Origin: Ditibartonella apihabitans
Lineage (GTDB): Bacteria > Pseudomonadota > Alphaproteobacteria > Rhizobiales > Rhizobiaceae
Reading direction: 5' to 3'
Length of the DNA: 64,000 nucleotides
NCBI RefSeq assembly: GCF_002007485.1
Contig: NZ_CP015820.1
Coordinates: 372,001 to 436,000, forward strand
The notes below the pieces were generated by a model. The model searched no databases, was not told where the DNA came from, and saw nothing but the letters and a program-made list of their open reading frames with translations. Made by a program: the position numbers and the translations under genes. Of the stretch, positions 1-9,327 are shown in pieces (within the stretch, counting starts at the first letter, position 1; every line of letters starts with the position of its first letter).

Positions 1-1071
1 GAGCGGCTCACAAATCCCAAAGTCCTCATTACCGCAAATTATCCGCTGCTTGTGCGCAATACTCTCGCAGACAAGCTTGGCGTTGATAAGAATAACCATG
101 GCGCAATGCGTGAACTCAACCGCATGATTTCAGGTGGTGTGCGCGTTGAAATACGTAAGCTTCTTATTGAGCATCCCGATTATATCGGTAAAACCCGCAC
201 GATTGATGTATTAGCCGCCGCCGATATCGATTCTGCTTTCAAAGGGCAAATCGACCTTTCTGTTCCAGAACAAAATCGTAAGGTCACTAATCGCCAGATC
301 GGGTGGATGGAAAAACTCGCTTCCGACGGCACATTGCATAAAGCTTTCAATAAAGGGCTTTTCACATTCGGGGCTTCAAGCCGGCCGGAAACATCCGGAC
401 TTGGCGTTGCCATTATCGGTTCGGCTTATATGATGGCAATCGTGTTGATATTGTCTTTGCCGATTGGAGTTGCAACAGCCATTTATCTTGAAGAATTTGC
501 CCGCCGCAGCAGGTTCAATGATATAATAGAGGTGAACATCAATAATCTTGCAGCTGTGCCGTCTATCGTTTTCGGTTTGCTAGGGCTTTCCATCTTTATC
601 AATTTTCTGCATCTGCCGCGCGCCTCGTCAATTGTCGGGGGGCTCGTATTAACGCTCATGACGCTGCCAACAATCATTATTGCAACGCGTGCTGCTTTGC
701 GGGCAGTTCCGCCTTCAATACGGGATGCAGCGTTGGGACTTGGTGCATCAAAAACGCAAACCATTTTTGGTCATGTTTTGCCGCTTGCCTTGCCTGGAAT
801 TCTCACCGGTACAATCCTTGGTCTTGCAAGGGCTTTGGGGGAAACAGCGCCACTTTTATTGATCGGCATGGTCGCCTTTGTTGCAAATTATCCGGCAACC
901 CCGATGGAACCCGCAACAGCCCTTCCGGTCCAAATTTACATGTGGGCAAATGAGCCGGAACGTGCCTTTAATGAACGTACATTCGGAGCGATCATCATTT
1001 TGATGGCGTTTCTCGCTATCATGAATATAGCCGCAGTATTGCTGCGCCGTAAATTTGAACGGCGCTGGTAA
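1..1071 (+). CDS. pstA: Phosphate ABC transporter permease PstA (5' end outside window)
   Basis: Inner-membrane permease of the high-affinity PstSCAB phosphate importer. The frame is open from base 1 without a start, so the gene begins upstream; 356 residues are visible. The first third is a soluble extension of the kind seen in rhizobial and Brucella PstA (DUF3333 type). It is followed by hydrophobic segments and an ABC-permease EAA-type loop around RDAALGLGASKTQTIFGHV. It is followed after 68 bp by pstB and then phoU, the usual order. A GTG at 52 could be taken for a start, but the upstream frame is equally coding-like. The family assignment is firm. Confidence 0.95.
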   Translation, partial: ERLTNPKVLITANYPLLVRNTLADKLGVDKNNHGAMRELNRMISGGVRVEIRKLLIEHPDYIGKTRTIDVLAAADIDSAFKGQIDLSVPEQNRKVTNRQIGWMEKLASDGTLHKAFNKGLFTFGASSRPETSGLGVAIIGSAYMMAIVLILSLPIGVATAIYLEEFARRSRFNDIIEVNINNLAAVPSIVFGLLGLSIFINFLHLPRASSIVGGLVLTLMTLPTIIIATRAALRAVPPSIRDAALGLGASKTQTIFGHVLPLALPGILTGTILGLARALGETAPLLLIGMVAFVANYPATPMEPATALPVQIYMWANEPERAFNERTFGAIIILMAFLAIMNIAAVLLRRKFERRW

Positions 1072-1139
1072 AGTTGAAGTTGAACATATTGATTTAGCGA
1101 GCCCATTCTGGCTCAAGACGAAATAGGATTAGGTCGATA

Positions 1140-1898
1140 ATGAAAATCAAGATGCGTGGTCAGGATGTCAAAGTGTTTTATGGCGCCAAAGAAGCTTTGC
1201 ATGGTGTCAGCCTTGATATTCCCGAACATCAGGTTATGGCATTGATTGGTCCGTCCGGTTGCGGCAAGTCAACTTTCCTGCGTTGTCTCAATCGTATGAA
1301 TGATACAATTGACGGGGCAAAAGTAACCGGTCTTATCACTCTTGACGGGCAGGATATTTATGATCCGGATATCGACGTTGTCGAATTGCGCGCCCGTGTC
1401 GGTATGGTCTTTCAAAAACCCAATCCTTTCCCGAAGTCCATATACGAGAATGTCGCCTATGGGCCGCGTATTCATGGACTTGCCAAATCACGCAAGGAAC
1501 TTGATATGATCGTTGAACAAAGCCTTGTCAAAGCCGGTTTGTTCGATGAGGTCAAAGACCGTTTGAACGATGCCGGAACCGGTCTTTCCGGTGGGCAGCA
1601 GCAACGCTTGTGCATTGCACGCGCTATTGCGGTCAGTCCGGAAGTGATCTTGATGGATGAACCATGTTCCGCACTCGACCCGATTGCAACGGCGCGCATT
1701 GAAGAATTGATTGATGATTTGCGCGAGAATTTTACGATTGTTATCGTTACCCATTCAATGCAGCAGGCTGCACGCGTTTCGCAATATACGGCGATGTTCC
1801 ATTTGGGAGATCTCGTTGAAGTAGGCGAAACCGAGATGATGTTCACTTCACCAAAAGAGCAACGTACACAAGATTATATTACCGGTCGTTTCGGTTAA
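1140..1898 (+). CDS. pstB: Phosphate ABC transporter ATP-binding protein PstB
   Basis: Cytoplasmic ATPase that powers phosphate import through PstC/PstA. It is 252 aa, the normal family length. Walker [10 protein letters not shown] lies at residues 37-45, the ABC signature LSGGQ at 149-153 and Walker B VILMDEP at 169-175, with a switch histidine in VIVTHSMQQ. The sequence [15 protein letters not shown] after the Q-loop is characteristic of PstB rather than other importers. It lies between pstA and phoU in the same direction, so it is almost certainly cotranscribed with them. Confidence 0.98.
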   Translation: MKIKMRGQDVKVFYGAKEALHGVSLDIPEHQVMALIGPSGCGKSTFLRCLNRMNDTIDGAKVTGLITLDGQDIYDPDIDVVELRARVGMVFQKPNPFPKSIYENVAYGPRIHGLAKSRKELDMIVEQSLVKAGLFDEVKDRLNDAGTGLSGGQQQRLCIARAIAVSPEVILMDEPCSALDPIATARIEELIDDLRENFTIVIVTHSMQQAARVSQYTAMFHLGDLVEVGETEMMFTSPKEQRTQDYITGRFG

Positions 1899-1915
1899 AT
1901 TCAGGGAGCACGCTT

Positions 1916-2638
1916 ATGCCAATAAATCATACCGTCCGTTCATTCGATGAGGAGTTGGGCTACCTTGAAGCAAAAATTGCCAAAATGGGAACTTTTGCTA
2001 GCGAGATGATCGAAGAAGCAGTCAATGCTGTTGTGAATAATGATCTGGATTTGGCTAAAAAGGTCATTTCCGATGATATGTTTCTCGATGAGACCGAACG
2101 CGAAATTGATGAAAAGTCGGTGGCAATTATCGCCAAACGCCAGCCAATGGCGGTGGATTTGCGCGAAATTATCGGGGCTATGCGCATTGCTGCCGATCTG
2201 GAACGCGTTGGCGATATGGGGAAAAACATTGCAAAAAGGGCGGCCGCGATTGTCGAAAGCCGGCAACCGGCGAGCCTATATCATGGCCTTCAATCATTCG
2301 CGACATTGACACTTAATCAGCTCAAGGAAGTTTTGGACGCTTATGCCAGCCGCTCGCTTGAACGGATTGATGCCGTGCGTAACAGGGATGAAGAAATTGA
2401 CGCTATGTATACATCGCTGTTTCGCGAGCTCCTCACTTATATGATGGAAGATCCGCGCAATATTACCGCTTGCACGCATTTGTTATTTTGCGCCAAAAAT
2501 ATCGAGCGCATTGGCGATCACGCAACCAATATTGCCGAGGCATTGCACTATATCATGACCGGTACATATTTGAGCACAGATCGTCCGCGCGATGATACGA
2601 CCTATAAGGTTGGAGCAGACGAAAAAACTGAAAAATAA
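1916..2638 (+). CDS. phoU: Phosphate-specific transport system accessory protein PhoU
   Basis: Peripheral regulator that links the Pst transporter to the PhoR/PhoB two-component system and limits phosphate uptake when phosphate is plentiful. It is 240 aa with two repeated three-helix PhoU domains. The repeated metal-binding signatures are visible as LERVGDMGKNIAKRA in the first half and IERIGDHATNIAEAL in the second. It starts 17 bp after pstB, with a GGGAGC ribosome site. In many Rhizobiales phoB follows phoU directly; here the next 870 bp hold no gene, so phoB must be elsewhere or absent. Confidence 0.97.
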   Translation: MPINHTVRSFDEELGYLEAKIAKMGTFASEMIEEAVNAVVNNDLDLAKKVISDDMFLDETEREIDEKSVAIIAKRQPMAVDLREIIGAMRIAADLERVGDMGKNIAKRAAAIVESRQPASLYHGLQSFATLTLNQLKEVLDAYASRSLERIDAVRNRDEEIDAMYTSLFRELLTYMMEDPRNITACTHLLFCAKNIERIGDHATNIAEALHYIMTGTYLSTDRPRDDTTYKVGADEKTEK

Positions 2639-3514
2639 CTGAAGCTGTGCCCAAAAATATCGATTATTGAAATAGCTTCCGGAAATAGATCATATCGGGC
2701 GGATAGCTGCGATCTGTCGTGGCTCCTCCGTGTCCTTCGGTTTATTGCCTAAAATTTACTTCTCTCAATAGGAATTTACCTGTCTGAATATATGCCCAAT
2801 TTTCTCATTGAGAATTTCGTAATCAACCCGCATAGGTTTCAATGACTGTTTTCATTTTCATGAGCACGCAACTTACTCATAACAACAGTCTAGCGAAATG
2901 CGTTCTTTTGTTTTGCGAACCGAACCGCAAATACTGCTTGGATTTATCCGGAGCAGGTTTTCTCCGCAATATTCACCAATGAAATTTTATTATGTTCGGC
3001 TATGGGCTTTTAAGCTCATTAATAACAGTCTTATTTTAAACGAAAGATGATCTAGAACAGTCTTCCTGGTCGTTTTTTGCCTTATTCTGCCCGATTTTGT
3101 CGATGAAATTCATTTATCGGCTACACTTTGTGGATTTAGCGTTAATAATAAGTGAACAGGCAGCCTTGTCGGGCCGTAGCAAGGCAACTGAAAAGTCGGG
3201 AGCGGATATTTTTAAGATAGTTTATGAATTTAAAAATATATAAATAAAACAATGTGTTATAATAATTATTCAGCTCTCCTTTTATCATTCAACGACAATT
3301 TTCAAAATAATGCTCCAAGAACCCAAAAAGAGTGCCTTAAAACGCAATTAATAGTTTTTAAAAGGTTTAAAGTCATAGTGATTTTAAAGCTTTTTGCCTC
3401 TTAAAACGCGCATTGACAAAAGTGACGCGAAAAATCTGCCTTCATTTGGCCTTTTTTTGCTTTTGTTTTTAAGCGGTCGAAAAGAAAACGAAACACAGGA
3501 ATGGTATTGGAAAG
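2639..3514. other. Long gene-free interval after phoU
   Basis: About 876 bp between phoU and the cell-wall hydrolase with no ORF that looks protein-coding on either strand. The stretch from about 3230 to 3410 is very AT-rich and probably contains the promoter of the hydrolase. I see no clear phoB remnant, tRNA or strong terminator. A decayed gene or a small RNA cannot be excluded. Confidence 0.5.
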
Positions 3515-4546
3515 ATGAAAAAACTCCGTTGGGCAAGTACCGCTGCTATTATGCTCGCACCGCTCGTCGTTACTGGATGTGCATCAAACCATTTATTCGG
3601 TCACAAAAATACCAATCAACCAGCCCCGTTTCCCCTGACAGAACGTACTTGCCTGATGCGGGCAATGTATTTTGAATCAAACCGCTCAAGCCGCGACGGT
3701 ATGATTGCTGTAGGAACTGTGGTCATGAACCGTGTAAATTCGACAGCCTATCCGAAGACAATTTGCGGCGTTGTCGGGCAACCCAACCAATTTGCTCCCG
3801 GTGTTTTGACAAAACCGATGAGTGAACCTGCTGCAATGGCAAGAGCAGGTGAAGCCGCCGACGCAGTTTTGCGTGGCGAGCGTGCCAAAAAAAGTAAAAA
3901 CGCGATGTTTTTTCACACCGCCGGATTAACCTTCCCGTATAAAAATATCCATTATGTGCAAGTCGCTGGTGGTAACGCATTTTATGAAAAGCGCGGTCGT
4001 AACGGCGAACTGCAAGTTCCGGCAAATGATGCACCTTATGATGTAGCGTTTGCTTTTGCTCAAGAAAAGAACGGCAATGCACCGCAATTCACAACTCCGG
4101 GTCGGGGTGCCCAGCCGGTAGCGCCAAAAGCGGTTTCAGAACCGGCACCTGCACTACCGGTCAAGACAGCTCCGACAAGCGAACCTGTGATGATTGCTCA
4201 GGCGCAACCTGTGCCGGTTGAAGCCAAACCTTTTTCATCACAGAAAAGCGTAGCTACGCATCAAACGAATACTGTTGTAGCAGATGCAAAACCGGCAGCT
4301 TCCCATGCAAAACCGGTTGCAAAGGTTGAAGAACCCTATCTACCTTTCCAGACAGCACCTACTCCTGCGCCAAAACAGGTTATGGTTGCCGATGCGCATT
4401 ATAATTATGCCCCGAAGCCGGCGGCCCGTTCGGTGGACCATACACAGACAGGTTCGACAACTGTTGGTTATCCGACCCCGTCAAAAGAGAAGATTGATGA
4501 AATTGGCGCTATTTTACAAAAACAGGATAAGAACAAAAGGTTCTGA
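3515..4546 (+). CDS. Cell wall hydrolase, SleB/Hydrolase_2 family lipoprotein
   Basis: Predicted peptidoglycan hydrolase of the SleB (Hydrolase_2) family, 343 aa. The N-terminus is a lipoprotein signal with lipobox VTGC (Cys22), so the mature protein should be anchored to a membrane facing the periplasm. The catalytic domain spans roughly residues 42-150, with TCLMRAMYFESNRSSRDG (Glu in YFE is the likely catalytic residue), VMNRV and NAMFFHTAG. From about residue 190 it continues into a Pro/Ala/Lys-rich low-complexity tail, probably a flexible spacer through the cell wall. It is a monocistronic unit ending in a terminator at 4605. Whether it cuts glycan or peptide cannot be read from sequence. 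Confidence 0.88.
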   Translation: MKKLRWASTAAIMLAPLVVTGCASNHLFGHKNTNQPAPFPLTERTCLMRAMYFESNRSSRDGMIAVGTVVMNRVNSTAYPKTICGVVGQPNQFAPGVLTKPMSEPAAMARAGEAADAVLRGERAKKSKNAMFFHTAGLTFPYKNIHYVQVAGGNAFYEKRGRNGELQVPANDAPYDVAFAFAQEKNGNAPQFTTPGRGAQPVAPKAVSEPAPALPVKTAPTSEPVMIAQAQPVPVEAKPFSSQKSVATHQTNTVVADAKPAASHAKPVAKVEEPYLPFQTAPTPAPKQVMVADAHYNYAPKPAARSVDHTQTGSTTVGYPTPSKEKIDEIGAILQKQDKNKRF

Positions 4547-4604
4547 TGAATTTTTGTGAAATCGCCTGATTGAAAGGGCATTTTTACAAACGACTTTATG
4601 CATC

Positions 4605-4631
4605 AAGCCCGCAATGAATTGCGGGCTTTTT
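4605..4631 (+). terminator. Rho-independent terminator of the SleB-family gene
   Basis: Perfect 8-bp stem AAGCCCGC / GCGGGCTT (4605-4612 with 4621-4628), 8-nt loop, followed by a T run to 4631. It lies 58 bp after the stop codon. Confidence 0.85.
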
Positions 4632-4941
4632 ATTGGTGGGGGTGTTTTCTGGCAGTTTTTTCCGACTTGTTTTCTAAGGCTGTTATGGTTTGCGAACTTT
4701 CTGCTTATGTTCGAAACATTTGCACTCGCTGGAGAATTTTATAGCATGCTGTTTTTTAAAGGTAACATAAAACAGATATATTCGTCTTTGCATTGTTTTT
4801 ATAGAATTTATTAAAATCAAAAATAATAAAACCGTAAAACAATATATTATATATGATGACAATAGTATTATAAAAATTTATGTGGGTTCGATCTATTCAT
4901 AATTATTTTTTATTTTAAAATAATAATATTGAATAATGTCT
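4632..4941. other. AT-rich spacer between two convergent terminators
   Basis: Roughly 310 bp between the plus-strand terminator at 4605-4631 and the minus-strand terminator at 4942-4969. It is strongly AT-rich and has no credible coding frame. I see nothing functional in it. Confidence 0.5.
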
Positions 4942-4969
4942 AAAAACCCGCCACATGAATGCGGCGGGT
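4942..4969 (-). terminator. Rho-independent terminator of gcd
   Basis: Stem ACCCGCC (4946-4952) with GGCGGGT (4963-4969). Read on the minus strand, a TTTTT run at 4942-4946 follows the stem. It lies about 76 bp beyond the stop codon of the glucose dehydrogenase gene. Confidence 0.85.
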
Positions 4970-5044
4970 CCGGTTTTAGAGGGTTCCAACATTGGGGATA
5001 TTTCAAACGTTTGGGAACCGGAAAATTTTATCGTTTTATAACAG

Positions 5045-7483
5045 TTAATCCTTCAAAGCATAGGCAATGACATAGTCACCCCGTTTCGGGTTTTGACGGG
5101 CACCACCTGCGGTAATGACAATATATTGTTTGCCGGTTTTTGGCGAAATATAAGTCATAGGGCCGCCCTGGCTGCCGACAGGCAAACGCGACTTCCAGAT
5201 TTCTTTGCCTGTGCGGCTATCGAACGCACGCAAATAGAAATCCTGCGTTCCGGCAAAGAACACAAGGCCGGATTGTGTTGCTAAAGAGGCTCCGAGTGTC
5301 GGCATTCCGATCGGAACGGGCACACCGAGTGCGATATTAAGCGGTCCCGTATCCCTGACAGTGCCAACCGGAACTTGCCAGACGATTTTACGGGTTTTGA
5401 GATCAATTGCCGACATTGTGCCAAAAGGCGGCTTCTGACACGGGACGCCAAGCGGCGAAAGGAAGCGCATGCGCATAGCACCGAAAGGTGTTCCGGCCAT
5501 GGGGACAATGCCCATTTCAATGCCGGACGCGCTTTCAGGAATATCTTTGCGCTTGACAAGATAATTGGCAAGGCCGAGCCTCATATCATTGACGAAAACA
5601 TAGTTCAATGTCGGATCAATCGAGACAGATCCCCAATTCATACCGCCGAGCGAACCCGGCATTTGTAATGAATAATCAAGCCCCGGAGGGGTGAACACAC
5701 CCTGATGGCGCATTTTGGCAAATTCGATACGGCATAGAAGCTTGTCGAACGGTGTGGTTCCCCACATATCGGCTTCTGTTAAAGTTGCATTGCCGAATGA
5801 CGGCATTCCAACCGAGAAGCGCTGTGTTGGCGAATAACGTTCACCGGCAACATTCCCTTGCGGTACCGGTTTTTCTTCGACATCCGCAATCGGTTCGCCG
5901 GTTTCACGGTTAAGCAGGAAGACCTCTCCTTGTTTTGTCACCTGAACGAGTGCTGGTACGATATTGCCGTCATTATCGGGTGCGTCAAGCAGAACAGGTT
6001 GTGCAGGCGTATCAAAATCCCAAATGTCATGATGGACAAATTGATAATGCCAACGCACCTCGCCGGTTTTCACATCGACAGCCACAACGGAAGACGAGTA
6101 TTTATCGTCTTCGGGCGTGCGATAGCCGGCCCAGAAATCGGGGGTTGAATTGCCTGTCGGTAAATAGACAAGTCCGAGTTTTTCGTCATATGACATTGCC
6201 GCCCAGACATTCGGTGTTCCACGTGTATAGGTTTGCCCTTCCGGCGGAAGTCCGTGAATATCGGGATTACCGGGATCCCAAGCCCAGACAAGATGACCGT
6301 CGTTCACGTCATAGGCTCTGACAACGCCCGGCGGTTCATCGGTCGAGAAATTGTCGGCCACACGCCCGCCGACAATGACAACGTCACCGGCAACAAGGGG
6401 TGTCGATGTTTGCTGGTAATAACCGGGTTTTACTTCACCCATACCGGTTTTAAGGTCGACAGTACCTTTATCTCCGAATTCTTCGCAAGGCTTTCCAGTT
6501 GCTGCATCAAGTGCGATGAGTCTTGCGTCTCCCGTTGGCAAAAACAGCCGCGCTTCGCAGGTATTATCAGCTTTCACAGCTTTGATTGACTGTGCCTCAT
6601 GATAACCCAAGCCGCGGCAACGTTGCCAGTTCGGTCCGGTCCCGTGAGGGTCGAACATCCAGTTCTGTTTTCCACTATCGACGTCGAATGAAAGCACCTT
6701 GCCATAGGCAGTACAAACATAAAGATTGGTGCCGATCTGTAGCGGAGTGTTCTGGTCTTCTGCCCCCGAACCGTTACTTTGGGGGATGTCACCGGTATGG
6801 GCAATCCAGGCCACATCAAGTTTTTTGATATTGGCAGGCGTTATCTGGTCAAGGGCTGCAAAACGGCTACCATGATCGTCATTGCCCCAGCTTTTCCAGT
6901 CTTTTTGTTCATTAACCGGTTGCACCGGTCGTGCAGGCGTGGCTTTTTCTGCCGCGTGGATGACATTTTTCGGTATAAACGAGCTGGCAATTGTAGCCGC
7001 CATACCAATAAACACCAAACCGGCCAAAACAAGTGATGTGGAGCCTGCGATTTTCCCCTGTTTTTTTGCCATTGCTCTATAGGCAAGTAACACCAGAAAA
7101 AAGGCTACAGACAAAGCAAAGAGATTGGAAAATTGCTGCCAGTAATCAAGCCCTGCTTCATGATAAGACCATATTGCGCTCATCACATAGATAAAAGCGA
7201 AAATCCATACACTGAAACGGTTGAGCCGGATCATGAACAAACCTGACAGAAGCAACAGGATACCGAGCGCCAGATAATACCATGTCCGGCTGCCAAGATA
7301 AATGAGATAGCCGCCAAGAAGAGTGAAATAAAGCCCCGCTGCCAATACCAGCAAGCTTAACAGAATAACCAGACAAACGGTCATTCTCGACGGGCCATTT
7401 TTGAACTTTATCATTTGAACTTCCCACTGATTGGAAACAAATTCGGGGTTTTTCAGATTGTTGTTTTTGGAAAGCTTTTGCAT
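5045..7483 (-). CDS. gcd: Membrane-bound PQQ-dependent glucose dehydrogenase
   Basis: Quinoprotein that oxidises D-glucose to glucono-lactone in the periplasm and passes electrons to ubiquinone. At 812 aa it is close to the usual ~800. Five hydrophobic segments occupy about residues 35-170. They are followed by the PQQ eight-bladed propeller (about 195-812), with WKSWGNDDHGSRFAALDQI at its entry and repeated tryptophan-docking blades such as FDVDSGKQNWMFDP and VDVKTGEVRWHYQF. The first ATG was used; internal ATGs at residues 24 and 34 (the first preceding the first membrane span) are possible. No pqq biosynthesis genes are in the window, so PQQ must come from elsewhere in the genome or from outside. 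It is a single-gene unit with its own terminator. Confidence 0.95.
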   Translation of the reverse strand: MQKLSKNNNLKNPEFVSNQWEVQMIKFKNGPSRMTVCLVILLSLLVLAAGLYFTLLGGYLIYLGSRTWYYLALGILLLLSGLFMIRLNRFSVWIFAFIYVMSAIWSYHEAGLDYWQQFSNLFALSVAFFLVLLAYRAMAKKQGKIAGSTSLVLAGLVFIGMAATIASSFIPKNVIHAAEKATPARPVQPVNEQKDWKSWGNDDHGSRFAALDQITPANIKKLDVAWIAHTGDIPQSNGSGAEDQNTPLQIGTNLYVCTAYGKVLSFDVDSGKQNWMFDPHGTGPNWQRCRGLGYHEAQSIKAVKADNTCEARLFLPTGDARLIALDAATGKPCEEFGDKGTVDLKTGMGEVKPGYYQQTSTPLVAGDVVIVGGRVADNFSTDEPPGVVRAYDVNDGHLVWAWDPGNPDIHGLPPEGQTYTRGTPNVWAAMSYDEKLGLVYLPTGNSTPDFWAGYRTPEDDKYSSSVVAVDVKTGEVRWHYQFVHHDIWDFDTPAQPVLLDAPDNDGNIVPALVQVTKQGEVFLLNRETGEPIADVEEKPVPQGNVAGERYSPTQRFSVGMPSFGNATLTEADMWGTTPFDKLLCRIEFAKMRHQGVFTPPGLDYSLQMPGSLGGMNWGSVSIDPTLNYVFVNDMRLGLANYLVKRKDIPESASGIEMGIVPMAGTPFGAMRMRFLSPLGVPCQKPPFGTMSAIDLKTRKIVWQVPVGTVRDTGPLNIALGVPVPIGMPTLGASLATQSGLVFFAGTQDFYLRAFDSRTGKEIWKSRLPVGSQGGPMTYISPKTGKQYIVITAGGARQNPKRGDYVIAYALKD

Positions 7484-7807
7484 AAAGTCAAAACAACGTC
7501 AATTCGGCAGCCGTTCATATGAGTGTGATGAATGATGGTCTTTATAAGATAAATATATAACAATATTTTATACAAAAAATTTTCTATTCAATAATTAGAT
7601 AAATTTAACATAAGTTTAGATATGTTGTTTCGTATAATATATTTAAATAAAGTAAATATAGAATTATAATAATTATAAAACGCAATATAAAAATTCTGTT
7701 TTTTAAATCACGAAAATGATTATATTTTGTTTAAAATTATTAGAAATTAAAAAATATAAGTAGCGAGAAAAATACGAGATAAGGGCAGCAGGAAACAGTC
7801 AAAGAGC
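7484..7807. other. AT-rich promoter region of gcd
   Basis: About 320 bp, extremely AT-rich from 7540 to 7770, with no coding frame. It should hold the minus-strand gcd promoter and the transcript end of tRNA-Gly. No specific operator was recognised. Confidence 0.45.
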
Positions 7808-7881
7808 TGGAGCGGGTAGCGGGAATCGAACCCGCGCGTTCAGCTTGGGAAGCTGACAGGCTACCATTACATCATACCCGC
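7808..7881 (-). tRNA. tRNA-Gly (anticodon CCC)
   Basis: Minus-strand cloverleaf of 74 nt including an encoded CCA. The acceptor stem is GCGGGTA / TACCCGC, and the T-arm contains GGTTCGATTCC. The anticodon stem is TCAGC / GCTGA around loop TTCCCAA, giving anticodon CCC, which reads GGG. The CCA is at 7808-7810. Confidence 0.95.
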
Positions 7882-7936
7882 AAAATGCGTGACACACGGA
7901 TGCAATCTTTAATGCTTTTTGTCAAGCACCCTCTCA

Positions 7937-9031
7937 TCAAAGTGGTTTAAAATGTTTTGACAGTTTCAAGCCCTGAGCCTGATAATTCGAGCCGAGATCG
8001 CGCCCGTAGAGAGATTTCGGGTGCCTCAACATATGTTCATAAACGAGATGGCCGACGATTTGTCCATGTTCGAGGATGAAGGGAACTTCATGGCTGCGCA
8101 CTTCGAGAACGGCGCGCGAGCCTTTGCCACCCGCTTCGTGGTTACCGAAACCGGGGTCGAAGAAACCGGCATAGTGAACACGAAATTCGCCGATTAACGG
8201 GTCAAACGGTGTCATTTCGGCAGCAAAAAGCGGCGGGACGTGAACCGCTTCACGCGAGACGAGAATATAGAACTCGTCCGGATCAAGGATAAGCGAATGC
8301 GAACCCCGATCATAAATCGGTTCCCAAAAATCGAGCACATCGGCTACGCCACGCTTGTCGACATCGATAACGCCGGTATGATGTTTGCCGCGATAACCGA
8401 CAAGTCCCGAAGAATTGCCTGTAAGATCGATCGAAAGCCCGACACCGCTTGCGGTAATATTGGGGTGCTCGTCGGAAACCAGCATTTCTTTTTTGTGGAG
8501 GGTCAAGAGTTCGCTTTCATTCAACCCGCTTTTGCCTTTACGGAAACGGATTTGCGACAATCTTGAGCCGGTGCGGACAATGACGGGAAATGTGCGCGGG
8601 CTTATTTCGAGATAAAGTTGCCCATGATAACCACTGGTGACCTTATCAAATTCTTGTGCGTAATCGGTAATGATGCGGGTAAAAATATCAAGCCGTCCGG
8701 TTGAACTTTTCGGATTGGCAGAGGCACTCAATTCGTCAGAAAGAGCGAGTGTCTCAATGAGTGGGACAATATAGACGCAACCCGTTTCAAGCACCGCACC
8801 ATTTTCGAGATCGAATTCATGTAGCTTGAATTGTTCAAGCTTATCAATCACTTGTTTTTCAGGACCAGGGAGAAAAGAAGCACGGACACGATAGGCCTTT
8901 TTGCCCAACCGCAAATCGAGACTGGCCGGTTGTATCTGATCTTTGTCTAACGGGCGATCCGATTTCAAAATATTGTTTTCAAATAAACCCTGAATATCGC
9001 TATCTGCCAGAATGCCGCTTGAGCGTGCCAT
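7937..9031 (-). CDS. dcd: 2'-deoxycytidine 5'-triphosphate deaminase (long form)
   Basis: Converts dCTP to dUTP, feeding thymidylate synthesis. It is 364 aa, about twice the ~190 aa of E. coli Dcd; this long form is typical of Rhizobiales. The N-terminal half carries the recognised core: IQPASLDLRLG near residue 35, and SSTGRLDIFTRIITDY followed by the YLEISPRTFPVIV strand near 110-160. The C-terminal half repeats a similar jelly-roll pattern (VSREAVHVPPLFAAEM, HYAGFFDPGFG). The gene lies between tRNA-Gly and a divergent riboswitch-metZ unit. The start ATG at 9031 is the natural one, with an AGGAAAAGGTAG stretch just upstream. Confidence 0.93.
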   Translation of the reverse strand: MARSSGILADSDIQGLFENNILKSDRPLDKDQIQPASLDLRLGKKAYRVRASFLPGPEKQVIDKLEQFKLHEFDLENGAVLETGCVYIVPLIETLALSDELSASANPKSSTGRLDIFTRIITDYAQEFDKVTSGYHGQLYLEISPRTFPVIVRTGSRLSQIRFRKGKSGLNESELLTLHKKEMLVSDEHPNITASGVGLSIDLTGNSSGLVGYRGKHHTGVIDVDKRGVADVLDFWEPIYDRGSHSLILDPDEFYILVSREAVHVPPLFAAEMTPFDPLIGEFRVHYAGFFDPGFGNHEAGGKGSRAVLEVRSHEVPFILEHGQIVGHLVYEHMLRHPKSLYGRDLGSNYQAQGLKLSKHFKPL

Positions 9032-9116
9032 GATGACTACCTTTTCCTGTTTTCCATTCTCTCTTTAACCTGTTCACGGATTGACGCAAGCGGTTGAAGG
9101 GCATATGGAAGGTTTA

Positions 9117-9244
9117 TCCCGTGGTGATTTGGGCCGGCCGGCTTGCAGCCACGCTTGGGGTTTATGGAATATAAACGCGTTCGGATGACAACGTAAAGTC
9201 TTCGATGCTGATTCCATTCAATCCTCTTGAAATGCTAAAAGGCC
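9117..9244 (+). promoter_or_regulatory. SAM-II riboswitch upstream of metZ
   Basis: S-adenosylmethionine-sensing aptamer of the SAM-II (metA RNA) class. The diagnostic core CGTGGTGATTTG begins at 9120, and CTTGCAGCCACG (9142-9153) closes stem P1 with CGTGG. The conserved GCTAAAAGG at 9234-9242 supplies the pseudoknot strand that returns into the loop. The stretch between P1 and GCTAAAAGG is about 80 nt, much longer than in the minimal aptamer, and can fold into an extra hairpin. It sits about 85 bp before the metZ start, the expected position for SAM repression of methionine synthesis in alphaproteobacteria. Confidence 0.88.
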
Positions 9245-9327
9245 GTGAGATCAAGCGGACTTTTGGCATCTTGTTTTTCAATCTTTACCATGACGGCAAA
9301 GGTTTTTTTGATGAAAGCAGGTGACTT

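Noticed and set aside
2700-2760. CTCCTCC-like run after phoU as an anti-Shine-Dalgarno small RNA
   Set aside because: Only one short CTCCTCC match with no matching hairpin or terminator; not enough to call.
3394-3675. 93-aa plus-strand frame before the SleB-like gene
   Set aside because: It overlaps the real gene in another frame and has no ribosome site or family likeness.
4614-4814. 66-aa hydrophobic plus-strand frame
   Set aside because: It starts inside the terminator hairpin and runs through AT-rich spacer; the hydrophobicity comes from T-rich codons.
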